Source: Acidobacteriaceae bacterium
Lineage (GTDB): Bacteria; Acidobacteriota; Terriglobia; Terriglobales; Acidobacteriaceae
Length of the DNA: 9,365 bases
Direction of reading: 5' to 3'
NCBI GenBank assembly: GCA_003140705.1
Contig: PLKU01000572.1
Location: 10,714-20,078 of the forward strand
The notes under the pieces were generated by a model that was not told the origin of the DNA, made no database searches, and saw only the letters and a list, made by a program, of their open reading frames with translations. Made by a program: the position numbers and the translations under genes. Positions 1 to 7,359 of this stretch are shown here, in pieces. Position 1 is the first letter of the stretch. Each line of letters starts with the position of its first letter.

Positions 1-1
1 C

Positions 2-2125
2 GCAAAAACCGGATTCGATGGTGAATTTGAGCTGCCTCAAGTACCAATCGGCGTTTACAGGCTGAAAGTTACTGCCGCCGGTTTTGCCGCCATTGAACAG
101 GCGCTTACTGTTGCCTCAGGAACCAACCCGATCCTGCATATTCCTCTCTCGGTCGCCGCGGCGACACAAACCATTGTCGTGCAGGGCGCACAGACCTCTG
201 TCTCCGCCGCGGACTCCGTTACGCCCACCACGCTGATCACCCGGGCTGACATCGATCAGACTCCCGGCGCCAGTCGCACCCTCGGTCTGGAGATGATTAC
301 TGACTATGTCCCAGGCGCTTACATGACCCACGACATGCTCCACATGCGTGGCGGCCACCAAACCAGTTGGCTCATTGACGGAATCGCAATCCCAAACACC
401 AAAATTGCCTCCAATGTGGGCCCGCAGATTGATCCCAAAGACATCGATTCTCTAGAGGTCCAGCGCGGCAGCTACTCGTCCGATGTCGGCGACCGCACCT
501 ACGGGGTGTTTAATGTACTGCCCCGCAATGGCTTCGAACGTAGCCGGGACGGCGAAGCGCTGGTCAGCGCGGGCAACCTCTATACAAGCGAGGCCCAGCT
601 ATCCCTGGGCGACCATTCCGCTTCAACAGCGTGGTATGCCAGCCTGGCGGGCTCCGGGTCCAACTACGGCTTGGCCACTCCCGTCGCCGCGATTTTCCAC
701 GACGCCACAAACTCCCAAAGCAGCTTCGTTTCTGTGATCCGAAATCAAACCCCCACGGATCAGCTGCGCTTGAATGCGCAGTACCGGCAGGACCACTTCC
801 AGGTTCCGTACGATCCTGACCCCAATGACTGGGAGCAGGCCAGCCAATATTACGAGTCCTACGGCCTGCGCGACGGGCAGACCGAGCGCGACTCCTTTGT
901 CATCGCCAACTGGGTTCACACAATCTCTCCCAAGGCGCTGTTTTCTGTCGCCCCCTTCTATCACTTCAACCAGGCCAACTACGACTCACTCCCAACCGAC
1001 AACCCAGTTGGTACCACTTGGCATCAAAGCTCGAACTACGCGGGTGGCCAAGCCGATGCGCATGCTGACATTGGGAAGAATAACTTCTCTGTCGGGCTTT
1101 ACTCGTTCTATCAACGAGAGAACGATCTCTTCGGCATATTGCCTCACGGCGGCAGTGAAGACTCCGCACCCTCCAACGCCAACGCCGGGCTGATCGAGTT
1201 CTACGTCTCCGACCATCTGCGCTTAGGCCGATACGTTACGCTCCTCGGCGGTGAACGATTCTCTATCTACAACGGCGGACTCGACGAATCCGCAATCTAT
1301 CCCCGCATTGGTGCCACGGGTGAGATTCCCCGTCTGCACTGGGTCCTGCGCGGTTTCTATGGCCACTTTTTCCAGCCAGCCCCCATCGAGACTGTCTCCA
1401 GCGCCGTGCTGACCTACGCCCAATCCCTCAGGTCAGGCGAGAATACTTTCACGCCTCTGCCCTCCGAGCGTGACGAGGAACATCAATTCGGGATTCAGAT
1501 TCCCTATAAGGATTGGCTCCTCGATATTGCCAATGTTAAGAATCGTGTGAACAATTTCCTCGATCACGCTAACCTTGGCGAATCGAACATGTATTTTCCC
1601 ATCGCCGTGGATGGAGCTCTCATTCGGGCGTGGGAGATGACCTTGCGTTCGCCTCAATTGGGCCACATTGGCCAGTTCCACCTCACCTACTCAAACCAAA
1701 TCGCTGAGCAACGCGGAAACATCATTGGAGGCTTCACGTGCTCACTTCCAAGCGATCCGGTGTGTGCGCTGGGACCCGAATACATCCCTGTCGATCATGA
1801 CCAGCGCAACACACTCAACACGGGCTTTACGGCCAAGCTTCCACTGCGGACGTGGTTCTCGACGAACGTATATTACGGCTCCGGCTTCACCAACGGCCTT
1901 CGAGGATCAGGCCAAGGCCCGTACCAAGGCAACACCCTCCCCGTACACACTACTTTCGACGTATCGGCCGGTCGTAAGATCGGTGAGAGATGGAAGGTCT
2001 CCGCGTCGATCATCAACGTGACAAATCACCGTGTGCTTGAGGACAACTCCGTCACCATTGGCGGTTTCCACTTCAACGATCCAAGGTTGTTTTCCGTGGA
2101 ACTGCGTTATCGATTCCATTTTTAA
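2..2125 (+). CDS. TonB-dependent outer-membrane receptor, 5' end missing
   Basis: This is an outer-membrane beta-barrel receptor for TonB-energised import of a large or scarce nutrient. The frame is open to the window edge, so the start and signal peptide lie outside; about 707 residues are visible. Visible residues 4-62 resemble a carboxypeptidase-regulatory-like beta-sandwich (GEFELPQVPIGVYRLKVTAAG). A plug domain follows at about 75-178, with the typical HMRGGHQTSWLIDG segment (about 114-127) and LEVQRG (151-156). The remainder is barrel-like, with alternating aromatic and polar residues. It ends in RYRFHF, the terminal aromatic signature read by the BAM assembly machinery. Internal ATG or GTG codons such as the GTG at 179 fall after the first domain and are not the real start. 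The ligand cannot be read from sequence. The sugar-acid enzymes downstream hint at a carbohydrate or plant-derived compound, but 164 bases separate them from this gene. It is shorter than the roughly 1,000-residue Oar-like receptors common in acidobacteria. Confidence 0.93.
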   Translation, partial: AKTGFDGEFELPQVPIGVYRLKVTAAGFAAIEQALTVASGTNPILHIPLSVAAATQTIVVQGAQTSVSAADSVTPTTLITRADIDQTPGASRTLGLEMITDYVPGAYMTHDMLHMRGGHQTSWLIDGIAIPNTKIASNVGPQIDPKDIDSLEVQRGSYSSDVGDRTYGVFNVLPRNGFERSRDGEALVSAGNLYTSEAQLSLGDHSASTAWYASLAGSGSNYGLATPVAAIFHDATNSQSSFVSVIRNQTPTDQLRLNAQYRQDHFQVPYDPDPNDWEQASQYYESYGLRDGQTERDSFVIANWVHTISPKALFSVAPFYHFNQANYDSLPTDNPVGTTWHQSSNYAGGQADAHADIGKNNFSVGLYSFYQRENDLFGILPHGGSEDSAPSNANAGLIEFYVSDHLRLGRYVTLLGGERFSIYNGGLDESAIYPRIGATGEIPRLHWVLRGFYGHFFQPAPIETVSSAVLTYAQSLRSGENTFTPLPSERDEEHQFGIQIPYKDWLLDIANVKNRVNNFLDHANLGESNMYFPIAVDGALIRAWEMTLRSPQLGHIGQFHLTYSNQIAEQRGNIIGGFTCSLPSDPVCALGPEYIPVDHDQRNTLNTGFTAKLPLRTWFSTNVYYGSGFTNGLRGSGQGPYQGNTLPVHTTFDVSAGRKIGERWKVSASIINVTNHRVLEDNSVTIGGFHFNDPRLFSVELRYRFHF

Positions 2126-2153
2126 TCGGAATTTTCAGCTCTCCAAAATTCGA
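2126..2153. repeat. AT-rich inverted repeat just after the receptor stop codon
   Basis: The arms TCGGAATTTT (2126-2135) and AAAATTCGA (2145-2153) pair, with one bulged G and a 9-base loop. It begins at the base after the stop codon, where a terminator would be expected. The stem is AT-rich and no T run follows, so an intrinsic terminator is doubtful. It could be a weak 3'-end stabilising hairpin or chance. Confidence 0.35.
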
Positions 2154-2235
2154 CATGCAGCTGGATCGAATGAGGAGACGCAGGAAGGGTCAAATCTTTG
2201 GCTGCGCAAGCGATACAAAGGTTTACGGCCCGGAC

Positions 2236-2241
2236 TATACT
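2236..2241 (+). promoter_or_regulatory. Possible -10 hexamer upstream of the yiaK-like gene
   Basis: TATACT lies 48 bases before the proposed start of the reductase gene, inside the 164-base gap after the receptor. No hexamer resembling TTGACA sits 15-18 bases upstream and there is no extended TG motif, so this is only a weak candidate. The rest of the gap shows purine-rich tracts (GAGGAG and AGGAAGGG around 2172-2189) but no gene that I can support. Confidence 0.2.
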
Positions 2242-2289
2242 TACTTGGCAACTGAACATGTTGATGGCAGATTTCGCATACAGGGCTCT

Positions 2290-3294
2290 ATGAATCGAAT
2301 CCCCTTTCATGAAGTACAAAAACAGCTCGCATCCGTTCTTTGCAAGCTTGGTTTTTCAGACTCCCGCGCGAAGATCTGTGCGCGACTTTTTGCGGAGACC
2401 ACTTGCGATGGCGTTTACACGCATGGGATCAATCGCTTCCCTCGCTTTGAAGCCATGATCCGGAGTGGCGTTGTCGATGCCAAGGCGGAGCCGGAATTAG
2501 TGGCGCATTTCGGCGCGATGGAACGCTGGAACGGGCACCGAGGTCCAGGCAACCTGAACGCGATTGCGTGCATGGAGCGCGCTCTTGCTCTAAGCCGCGA
2601 TCACGGTATCGGCTTTGTGACCCTGGGCAACACCAACCATTGGATGCGGGCAGGCACATACGGCTGGCAAGCCGCCGAGGCCGGCTTCATCGGCATTTGC
2701 TGGACGAACACGTTGCCCAACATGCCTGCGTGGGGTGGGCTTGATCCATGCGTTGGAAATAACCCCCTGGTCATCGCAGTGCCTCGTGAGAAAGGTCCTG
2801 TGGTACTGGACATGGCCATGTCGCAGTTCTCTTACGGTACAATCGAAAGCTACAAACTACGCGGCGAGCTCCTGCCAATCGATGGTGGTTTTGACGTAGA
2901 GGGCAACTTGACGCGTGATCCCGCCGCCATTGAGAATTCGCTTCGGCCATTGGCCATTGGCTACTGGAAGGGTTCTGGGCTAGCCGTCGTGCTGGACATG
3001 GTTGCCGCAATGACTTCACTGGGTCTTGCTACTCATCAACTGACCCTCGATCCCTTGCAGGAAAGCGGCATCTCTCAGATATTCATTGCCATCAATCCTG
3101 CTGCTTTTGGGCCCGAACCGAGAGCAGCGCAGTTGACTGACGATATCGTTGATTCCCTGCACCGGTCGCGCGCTGCGAAGGAGAGTGCCAAAATACGCTA
3201 TCCAGGAGAGCAGACTTTACGCATCCGCGCTGAGAATCTTAAACTTGGTCTTCCTGTGGACCCTGCAGTCTGGGCACAGATCCTGGCGATGTGA
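2290..3294 (+). CDS. yiaK: 2,3-diketo-L-gulonate reductase, YiaK/DlgD type
   Basis: This is an NAD(P)H-dependent cytosolic reductase of the Ldh_2 (malate/L-lactate/ureidoglycolate dehydrogenase) family. The closest recalled relative is E. coli YiaK, which reduces 2,3-diketo-L-gulonate to 3-keto-L-gulonate. Three segments match it closely: GVYTHGINRFPRF (41-53, with H45 at the place of the catalytic His44 of YiaK), NTNHWMRAGTYGWQAAEAG (114-132, followed by FIGICWTN) and GYWKGSG (224-230). The match runs to the C-terminus. The open frame extends to 2155, but starting at 2290 gives 334 residues against 332 for YiaK, and the 45 extra residues look unlike the family. AGGG at 2282-2285 is a weak, rather close ribosome site. 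The idnD-like gene follows after 12 bases, so the two are very probably co-transcribed. Substrate assignment rests on similarity, and other 2-keto or diketo acids remain possible. Confidence 0.9.
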   Translation: MNRIPFHEVQKQLASVLCKLGFSDSRAKICARLFAETTCDGVYTHGINRFPRFEAMIRSGVVDAKAEPELVAHFGAMERWNGHRGPGNLNAIACMERALALSRDHGIGFVTLGNTNHWMRAGTYGWQAAEAGFIGICWTNTLPNMPAWGGLDPCVGNNPLVIAVPREKGPVVLDMAMSQFSYGTIESYKLRGELLPIDGGFDVEGNLTRDPAAIENSLRPLAIGYWKGSGLAVVLDMVAAMTSLGLATHQLTLDPLQESGISQIFIAINPAAFGPEPRAAQLTDDIVDSLHRSRAAKESAKIRYPGEQTLRIRAENLKLGLPVDPAVWAQILAM

Positions 3295-3298
3295 GGGG
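3293..3298 (+). promoter_or_regulatory. Ribosome binding site for the idnD-like gene
   Basis: GAGGGG overlaps the stop codon of the upstream reductase and lies 8 bases before the ATG at 3307. This spacing favours 3307 over the in-frame ATG at 3319, where the usual family N-terminus MKAAVL begins. The overlap with the preceding stop suggests translational coupling. Confidence 0.65.
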
Positions 3299-3306
3299 TA
3301 TTCAAC

Positions 3307-4356
3307 ATGGGCCAATCGATGAAAGCCGCTGTGCTACATGGTCCAAGGGATATCCGGATCGAGACCTATCTTCGTCCGGAGCTGCAACCGGGCATGGTGC
3401 TCTTGCGCAACCGCAAGGTAGGCATTTGTGGCTCAGACTTGCACTACTATGAGCACGGCTATTGCGCTGCCTTTGTGCCTGATCGCCCATTTGTTCTCGG
3501 CCATGAACTCACTGCAGAAGTTGTCTCGGTTGCAGACGAGGTGGACACGGTCAAAATCGGCGAGCGTGTCACGGTCAACCCTGCCCGTGCTTGCGGGTTC
3601 TGCGATTACTGCAAGGCCGGCAGGGGCAATCTGTGCCGCAGGACCATCGTGATCGGCAGCGCCAGCACGACTCCACCTACCAATGGCGCCATTGCTGAAT
3701 TCGTCCTAGTGCGCTCGGATCAATGTCACATACTTCCCGTGGAACTGGACGACAGCCTGGGTGCGATGACGGAACCGCTCGCCGTCGCGTTGCATGCGGT
3801 CAAGCGCGCCGGCGTTGTTTCAGGAAAACGCGCCTTGGTGACCGGCGCAGGCACTATTGGGCTCCTTGTAGCGCTTGTTGCCAAGGCATTCGGCGCTATT
3901 CCAGTCGTGGTTAGCGATATCGTCCCCGTGCGCCGCTCCAAGGCAAGCGAGCTCGGCGCCGATGCGGCCCTCGACCCTGCATCCGCAGATTTAGCCGACC
4001 AGGTCCGCGCCCTTGCAGGCGACGGGTTTGACTTCATCTTTGAAGCTTCGGGTTCGCCCAGAGCTCTGCGTGGGGCATTTGACTTGGTGCGGCCCGGTGG
4101 GACCATCGTGCAGATCGGCACGATGGGAACCGGAGACACACCGCTGCCCGCCAACCTCATTATGAACAAGGAAATCAATTTAATTGGCTCGATGCGCTAT
4201 GGCAATGTCTTTGACGAGGCAATCCGGCTAGTGGCGATGAGGCGCATCAATTTGCGGCCCCTGATCAATGGAGAATTCTCCCTGGATGATGCTGCGAAAG
4301 CATTCGAATTCGCCACTGACAAAACCCAATCGTTCAAAGTGCAGATTCAACTTTGA
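3307..4356 (+). CDS. idnD: Zinc-dependent L-idonate 5-dehydrogenase-like enzyme
   Basis: This is a cytosolic medium-chain dehydrogenase (349 residues) that oxidises a polyol or sugar acid at a secondary alcohol. In E. coli, IdnD interconverts L-idonate and 5-keto-D-gluconate. Catalytic zinc ligands are visible as C41 (GICGSDLHYYEHG), H66/E67 (GHE) and E156 (EPLAVALHA). The structural zinc lobe has C96, C99, C102 and C110. The Rossmann motif GAGTIG is at 180-185, and D204 at the end of the second strand suggests NAD+ rather than NADP+. Features shared with E. coli IdnD include the GSA segment near 117-119, TNGAIAEF, SDQC and the ending DKTQSFKVQI. The gene follows the YiaK-like reductase by 12 bases. 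It ends 35 bases before the convergent sirtuin gene, with no obvious terminator between. Sorbitol, L-gulonate or related 5-dehydrogenases are the main alternatives, since this family switches substrate easily. Confidence 0.87.
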   Translation: MGQSMKAAVLHGPRDIRIETYLRPELQPGMVLLRNRKVGICGSDLHYYEHGYCAAFVPDRPFVLGHELTAEVVSVADEVDTVKIGERVTVNPARACGFCDYCKAGRGNLCRRTIVIGSASTTPPTNGAIAEFVLVRSDQCHILPVELDDSLGAMTEPLAVALHAVKRAGVVSGKRALVTGAGTIGLLVALVAKAFGAIPVVVSDIVPVRRSKASELGADAALDPASADLADQVRALAGDGFDFIFEASGSPRALRGAFDLVRPGGTIVQIGTMGTGDTPLPANLIMNKEINLIGSMRYGNVFDEAIRLVAMRRINLRPLINGEFSLDDAAKAFEFATDKTQSFKVQIQL

Positions 4357-4391
4357 ATTCGGACGTTACCACGCCAACACCAATAGATCCA

Positions 4392-5105
4392 CTACACAAC
4401 AAACAAACCTGGCAGGACTTCCCCCGCCTTGCCTTCAACCACGTGGGTAAACGCTGAGGCATTCAACGGCGGCTCGGGCCCAACATACACCGTTCGTGCG
4501 CCGCCCTCCCGCGCCCAATGCACAAAGTTGGCTGCTGGATAGACTGACCCAGATGTCCCAACCACCACCATCAAGGTCGCATTGCGAATCTCTTTCTTGA
4601 TGCGGCCCATCTCCAATGGGATTTCGCCGAAGAAAACTATATGGGGTCGAAGACGACCACCGCAGGAGCAGCGGCTCACTTCGTCCAGGCTCGTATAGAC
4701 CTTGCAGTCTTCAACCGGTGCTTTGCCGCACTCCCATGAGCACCTCGCCTTGGCAAGCTCACCATGCATGTGGACGAGCCGCACCGAGCCAGCCCGTTCA
4801 TGAAGGTCGTCTACATTCTGAGTGCAAAGGAAGAAGCGGTCACCCAGCCTGGACTCAAGCGTCGCGAGTCCGATGTGTGCTGGATTGGGCTGTGCCGCTG
4901 CGCCGGCAGCCCGTCGCGCTGAATAGAACTCCCAAACAAGCGCGGGATTGCGCTGCCAAGCCTCAGGCGTGCAAACATCTTCGATCCGGTGCCCCTCCCA
5001 TAGGCCATCGGACGCGCGAAAGGTAGGCAGCCCACTTTCCGCGCTTATTCCAGCCCCCGTCAGTACAAACACACGATCTTCCGACCCGACGGAAATTCTC
5101 GTCAT
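4392..5105 (-). CDS. cobB: NAD-dependent protein deacylase, sirtuin (CobB/SIRT5 class)
   Basis: This is a Sir2-family enzyme that removes acyl groups from protein lysines using NAD+, releasing nicotinamide and O-acyl-ADP-ribose. At 237 residues it has the usual size of a bacterial single-domain sirtuin. The NAD site shows GAGISAESGLPTFR (17-30), TQNVDDLHERAG (95-106) and GTSGSVYPAA (183-192). The catalytic histidine is H114 in HMHG. Zinc ligands are C122, C126, C146 and C148. Y61 and R64 form the YxxR motif that in SIRT5 and E. coli CobB binds succinyl or malonyl lysine, so desuccinylase activity is likely besides deacetylation. GGAG (5113-5116 on the opposite strand) lies 7 bases before the ATG and supports this start. 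It is 36 bases downstream of the quinone oxidoreductase gene on the same strand and may share its transcript. The targets are unknown; acyl-CoA synthetases are a known target of bacterial sirtuins. Confidence 0.93.
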   Translation of the reverse strand: MTRISVGSEDRVFVLTGAGISAESGLPTFRASDGLWEGHRIEDVCTPEAWQRNPALVWEFYSARRAAGAAAQPNPAHIGLATLESRLGDRFFLCTQNVDDLHERAGSVRLVHMHGELAKARCSWECGKAPVEDCKVYTSLDEVSRCSCGGRLRPHIVFFGEIPLEMGRIKKEIRNATLMVVVGTSGSVYPAANFVHWAREGGARTVYVGPEPPLNASAFTHVVEGKAGEVLPGLFVV

Positions 5106-5141
5106 CCATTAACTCCGGCCTAAATTGACTGATCGCTGCTG

Positions 5142-6110
5142 CTATGGTTCCAGCAGAATCTTCCCCGTGGTCTTGCGCGCCTCAAGATCGCTCTGCGCCT
5201 GCGCGGCATCGGCCAGCAAATAAATATGTTCAGTCCGCAGTTTCAGCTCCCCCTTGGCGGCCCAGCCCAGCACGTCCCCGGCCCGCCCCTCGAGTTCCGC
5301 ACGCGTAGCGATGTAATGCCAGAGGGTAGGCCGAGTCACAAATAACGATCCTTTTCCGGCAAGTTGAATCAGGTCGAACGGAGGCACAGGCCCACTTGAC
5401 GCACCAAAAAGCGCCACCATGCCGCGCGGTCTCAGGCAATTCAGGCTGCCTTCAAACGTAGTCTTCCCTACCGAGTCGTATACAACGTCAACGCCTTTCC
5501 CGCCCATGATGCGCTTGACCTCCGCTTCAAAATCCTGCTCAGTGTACAAAATCACATCGGAAGCGCCCGCCTCGCGAGACAACTCTGCCTTCGCTGCTGT
5601 CGACACGGTCGTGATGACCCGCGCGCCGAGCCGCACCGCGATCTGAGTCAGCAGCAGCCCCACGCCGCCAGCCCCCGCGTGAACCAATGCAGTGTCCCCA
5701 GCTTTTAGAGGGAATGTTGAGTGGGAAAGATAGTGGGCCGTCATTCCTTGCAGCATCGCGGCAGCGGCATGTTCAGGGCACAGCCCTTCCGGGGTCTTCA
5801 CAAGTTGCGTCGCTGGGACCAGCGCGTACTCCGCATAGCTGCCCAGCACACTCACCGAGGCCACGGAGTCTCCAGCAACGAATCCGGTCACTCCTGGGCC
5901 GAGCTCCTCCACTGTGCCGGCTGCCTCGCTGCCCGGCGTGAGCGGAAGGGAGGCCTTGTATACGCCTTTGCGAAAATACACTTCAATGAAGTTGAGGCCA
6001 ATTGCTTCTACGCGGATCAAGATCTGCCCTGGCCCCGGCTCGGGAATGGGCAAATCGACCAGGGTCAAGACCTCCGGGCCGCCTGTCTCGTGGATTTGGA
6101 TTGCTTTCAT
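5142..6110 (-). CDS. qor: NADPH:quinone oxidoreductase, zeta-crystallin type
   Basis: This is a zinc-free medium-chain reductase (322 residues; E. coli QorA has 327) that reduces quinones or activated alkenes with NADPH in the cytosol. The N-terminal half shows GLNFIEVYFRKGVY (38-51), TPGSEAAG (58-65) and GSYAEYALVP (90-99). The nucleotide-binding loop is HAGAGGVG (144-151). The C-terminal half carries RPTLWHY (260-266), equivalent to the conserved RPS/T segment of Qor. Neither the catalytic zinc cysteine nor the four-cysteine lobe is present, which separates it from the idnD-like protein in this window. The frame is open to 6221, but the earlier residues do not resemble the family and run into the upstream terminator. 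The ATG at 6110 gives the canonical MKAIQIHETGGP start. No strong ribosome site is visible before it. It is probably co-transcribed with the sirtuin gene. The physiological substrate is uncertain, as Qor homologues also act on enones. Confidence 0.92.
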   Translation of the reverse strand: MKAIQIHETGGPEVLTLVDLPIPEPGPGQILIRVEAIGLNFIEVYFRKGVYKASLPLTPGSEAAGTVEELGPGVTGFVAGDSVASVSVLGSYAEYALVPATQLVKTPEGLCPEHAAAAMLQGMTAHYLSHSTFPLKAGDTALVHAGAGGVGLLLTQIAVRLGARVITTVSTAAKAELSREAGASDVILYTEQDFEAEVKRIMGGKGVDVVYDSVGKTTFEGSLNCLRPRGMVALFGASSGPVPPFDLIQLAGKGSLFVTRPTLWHYIATRAELEGRAGDVLGWAAKGELKLRTEHIYLLADAAQAQSDLEARKTTGKILLEP

Positions 6111-6202
6111 GCCACGGCCAGAATGCACCCTCGGACCCGCATGCTGCAAGCTTTTGTCGACCGCATGTGAAGGAAATGACCTCGATAAGCTCGTCCAGAA
6201 AC

Positions 6203-6232
6203 CACAAACTCCCCCAGGCAATGCCTGAGGGG
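6203..6232 (-). terminator. Intrinsic terminator after the glycosyltransferase gene
   Basis: A GC-rich hairpin lies 26 bases after the glycosyltransferase stop codon. The arms CCCC+CAGGC (6211-6219) and GCCTG+GGGG (6223-6232, one bulged A) give nine pairs around a 3-base loop. On the minus strand it is followed by a T-rich tract (AGTTTGTGG at 6202-6210). It separates the glycosyltransferase from the downstream qor gene. AAG on the other flank gives only a poor T run on the plus strand. Confidence 0.75.
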
Positions 6233-6258
6233 CTTTGCTATTCGATGTTCGAGGGCGC

Positions 6259-7251
6259 TCAGTCCATGTCTGACATCATGCTCTGCTCTTCCGTTGAGTC
6301 CAGACGCACAATGCGATCAACTGTGTAGGGCGCGCGATGTTGACTTGCGTGATATTGACGGACCAGCAGTTCACCTAGCAGCCCAATTGCCAGCATCTGA
6401 ATGCCAGCTACGATCAGCACACCGCCAATCACAAACAACGGTCCATGTTGATCCATGACATTGGAATGCGGCTGAAGAATCTTCATCCCCAGCAACACCG
6501 ACGAGATCAGGCTGCCCATCATGATGCCCAACACACCGAACCCGCCAAAAAAGTGCATTGGACGGCTCATGTATCTGAGAAGGAACCGAATTGTCATCAG
6601 ATCGAAGAAGACGCGGAACGTCCGTCCGATTCCATAGTGGCTCTTGCCCCGCTCACGGTTCACATTCCTGATGGGAATTTCGCAGATCGATGCGCCATAC
6701 CAACTGGCCAGCGCAGGAATGAACCGGTGCATCTCCCCGTAGAGAGGAATGTTCTGGATCACTTCACGGCGATAAGCCTTGAAAGTCGTGCCAAAGTCGT
6801 GGATGTTTACGCCGGAGAGCCTGGCCATGAGCCAGTTCGCGCAGTGCGATGGAAACCGCCTCAACATCAGGTTGTCAATCCGGACCTTGCGCCAGCCGGA
6901 GACAACGTCGTATCCCTCTTCGAGCTTTTCAATGAAGCTGGGGATATCATTCGGGTCATGCTGCAGGTCGCCGTCCATGGCGAGGATAAACTCGCCAGAT
7001 GCATGGTCGAAACCGGCTGCCAGAGCCGAGGTTTGACCGAAGTTCCGGCGAAGCTTCACCACCAACACGCGGCTGTCTACCGCTGCAATCTCCTCAAGGA
7101 GCTTGTAGGTCCGATCGCCGGATCCGTCATCGACCAACACCAGCTCAAAATCATCACCCACCTGCTCCATAACCTGCTTCAGGCGAGCGTATAAGGCCGT
7201 TACGTTTTCTTCTTCATTGTGAAATGGAACAACAATGGAATACTTGGCCAT
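6259..7251 (-). CDS. Polyprenyl-phosphate glycosyltransferase, family 2, membrane-anchored
   Basis: This is a GT-A fold inverting transferase (330 residues) of the DPM1/GtrB/ArnC group, which moves a sugar from a nucleotide donor to undecaprenyl phosphate on the cytoplasmic face of the inner membrane. The catalytic domain spans about 1-225. It shows SIVVPFHNEEEN (5-16), VDDGSGDRT (40-48), the metal-binding DGDLQHDP (93-100), DFGTTFKAYRR (152-162) and HRFIPALASWYG (175-186). Two hydrophobic helices at about 232-256 and 271-296 form the C-terminal anchor, followed by a charged cytoplasmic tail. This length and topology match ArnC (322 residues) and GtrB. No flippase (GtrA), ArnT-like transferase or O-antigen gene is adjacent, so the sugar and acceptor polymer are unknown. 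There is no Shine-Dalgarno sequence before the ATG. A -10-like hexamer ends six bases upstream, so the message may be leaderless. A terminator follows the gene. Confidence 0.92.
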   Translation of the reverse strand: MAKYSIVVPFHNEEENVTALYARLKQVMEQVGDDFELVLVDDGSGDRTYKLLEEIAAVDSRVLVVKLRRNFGQTSALAAGFDHASGEFILAMDGDLQHDPNDIPSFIEKLEEGYDVVSGWRKVRIDNLMLRRFPSHCANWLMARLSGVNIHDFGTTFKAYRREVIQNIPLYGEMHRFIPALASWYGASICEIPIRNVNRERGKSHYGIGRTFRVFFDLMTIRFLLRYMSRPMHFFGGFGVLGIMMGSLISSVLLGMKILQPHSNVMDQHGPLFVIGGVLIVAGIQMLAIGLLGELLVRQYHASQHRAPYTVDRIVRLDSTEEQSMMSDMD

Positions 7252-7257
7252 AACGCA

Positions 7258-7263
7258 AGTATA
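7258..7263 (-). promoter_or_regulatory. Putative -10 element of the glycosyltransferase gene
   Basis: TATACT on the minus strand ends six bases before the ATG at 7251, which would place the transcription start at or beside the start codon. No good -35 hexamer is found 16-18 bases further up (GCCTTT is the best at 17). The lack of a ribosome site before the ATG fits a leaderless transcript, but this is inference. Confidence 0.35.
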
Positions 7264-7277
7264 GATGCAAATCTATA
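7260..7277. promoter_or_regulatory. Perfect 7-bp dyad overlapping the putative promoter
   Basis: TATAGAT and ATCTATA are perfect inverted copies separated by GCAA. The dyad overlaps the putative -10 hexamer and lies 8 bases upstream of the glycosyltransferase start. This is the place and shape of a repressor operator, but the sequence matches no operator I recognise, and AT-rich dyads also occur by chance. Confidence 0.4.
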
Positions 7278-7359
7278 AAGAAAGGCTGCTGAGCGGCTTG
7301 GAATAGATCCGAATCCATCCCGTTTCAATCGCACTTAATTAGCAGGTACCGAAACAGCA

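Noticed and set aside
2126..2153. Intrinsic terminator for the receptor gene
   Set aside because: The stem is AT-rich with a 9-base loop and no following T run; I kept it only as an inverted repeat.
2155..2289. N-terminal extension of the YiaK-like protein by 45 residues in the same open frame
   Set aside because: The extra residues are basic and unlike the family, and starting at 2290 gives 334 residues, nearly the length of E. coli YiaK.
4357..4391. Bidirectional terminator between the convergent idnD-like and sirtuin genes
   Set aside because: No stem of useful length is visible in these 35 bases.
6111..6221. N-terminal extension of Qor by 37 residues
   Set aside because: The extension runs into the terminator hairpin of the upstream gene, and the canonical MKAIQI start is at 6110.
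6445..7194. A 249-codon open frame on the plus strand opposite the glycosyltransferase
   Set aside because: It is a histidine-rich shadow translation with no family resemblance, lying fully antisense to a gene with clear catalytic motifs.
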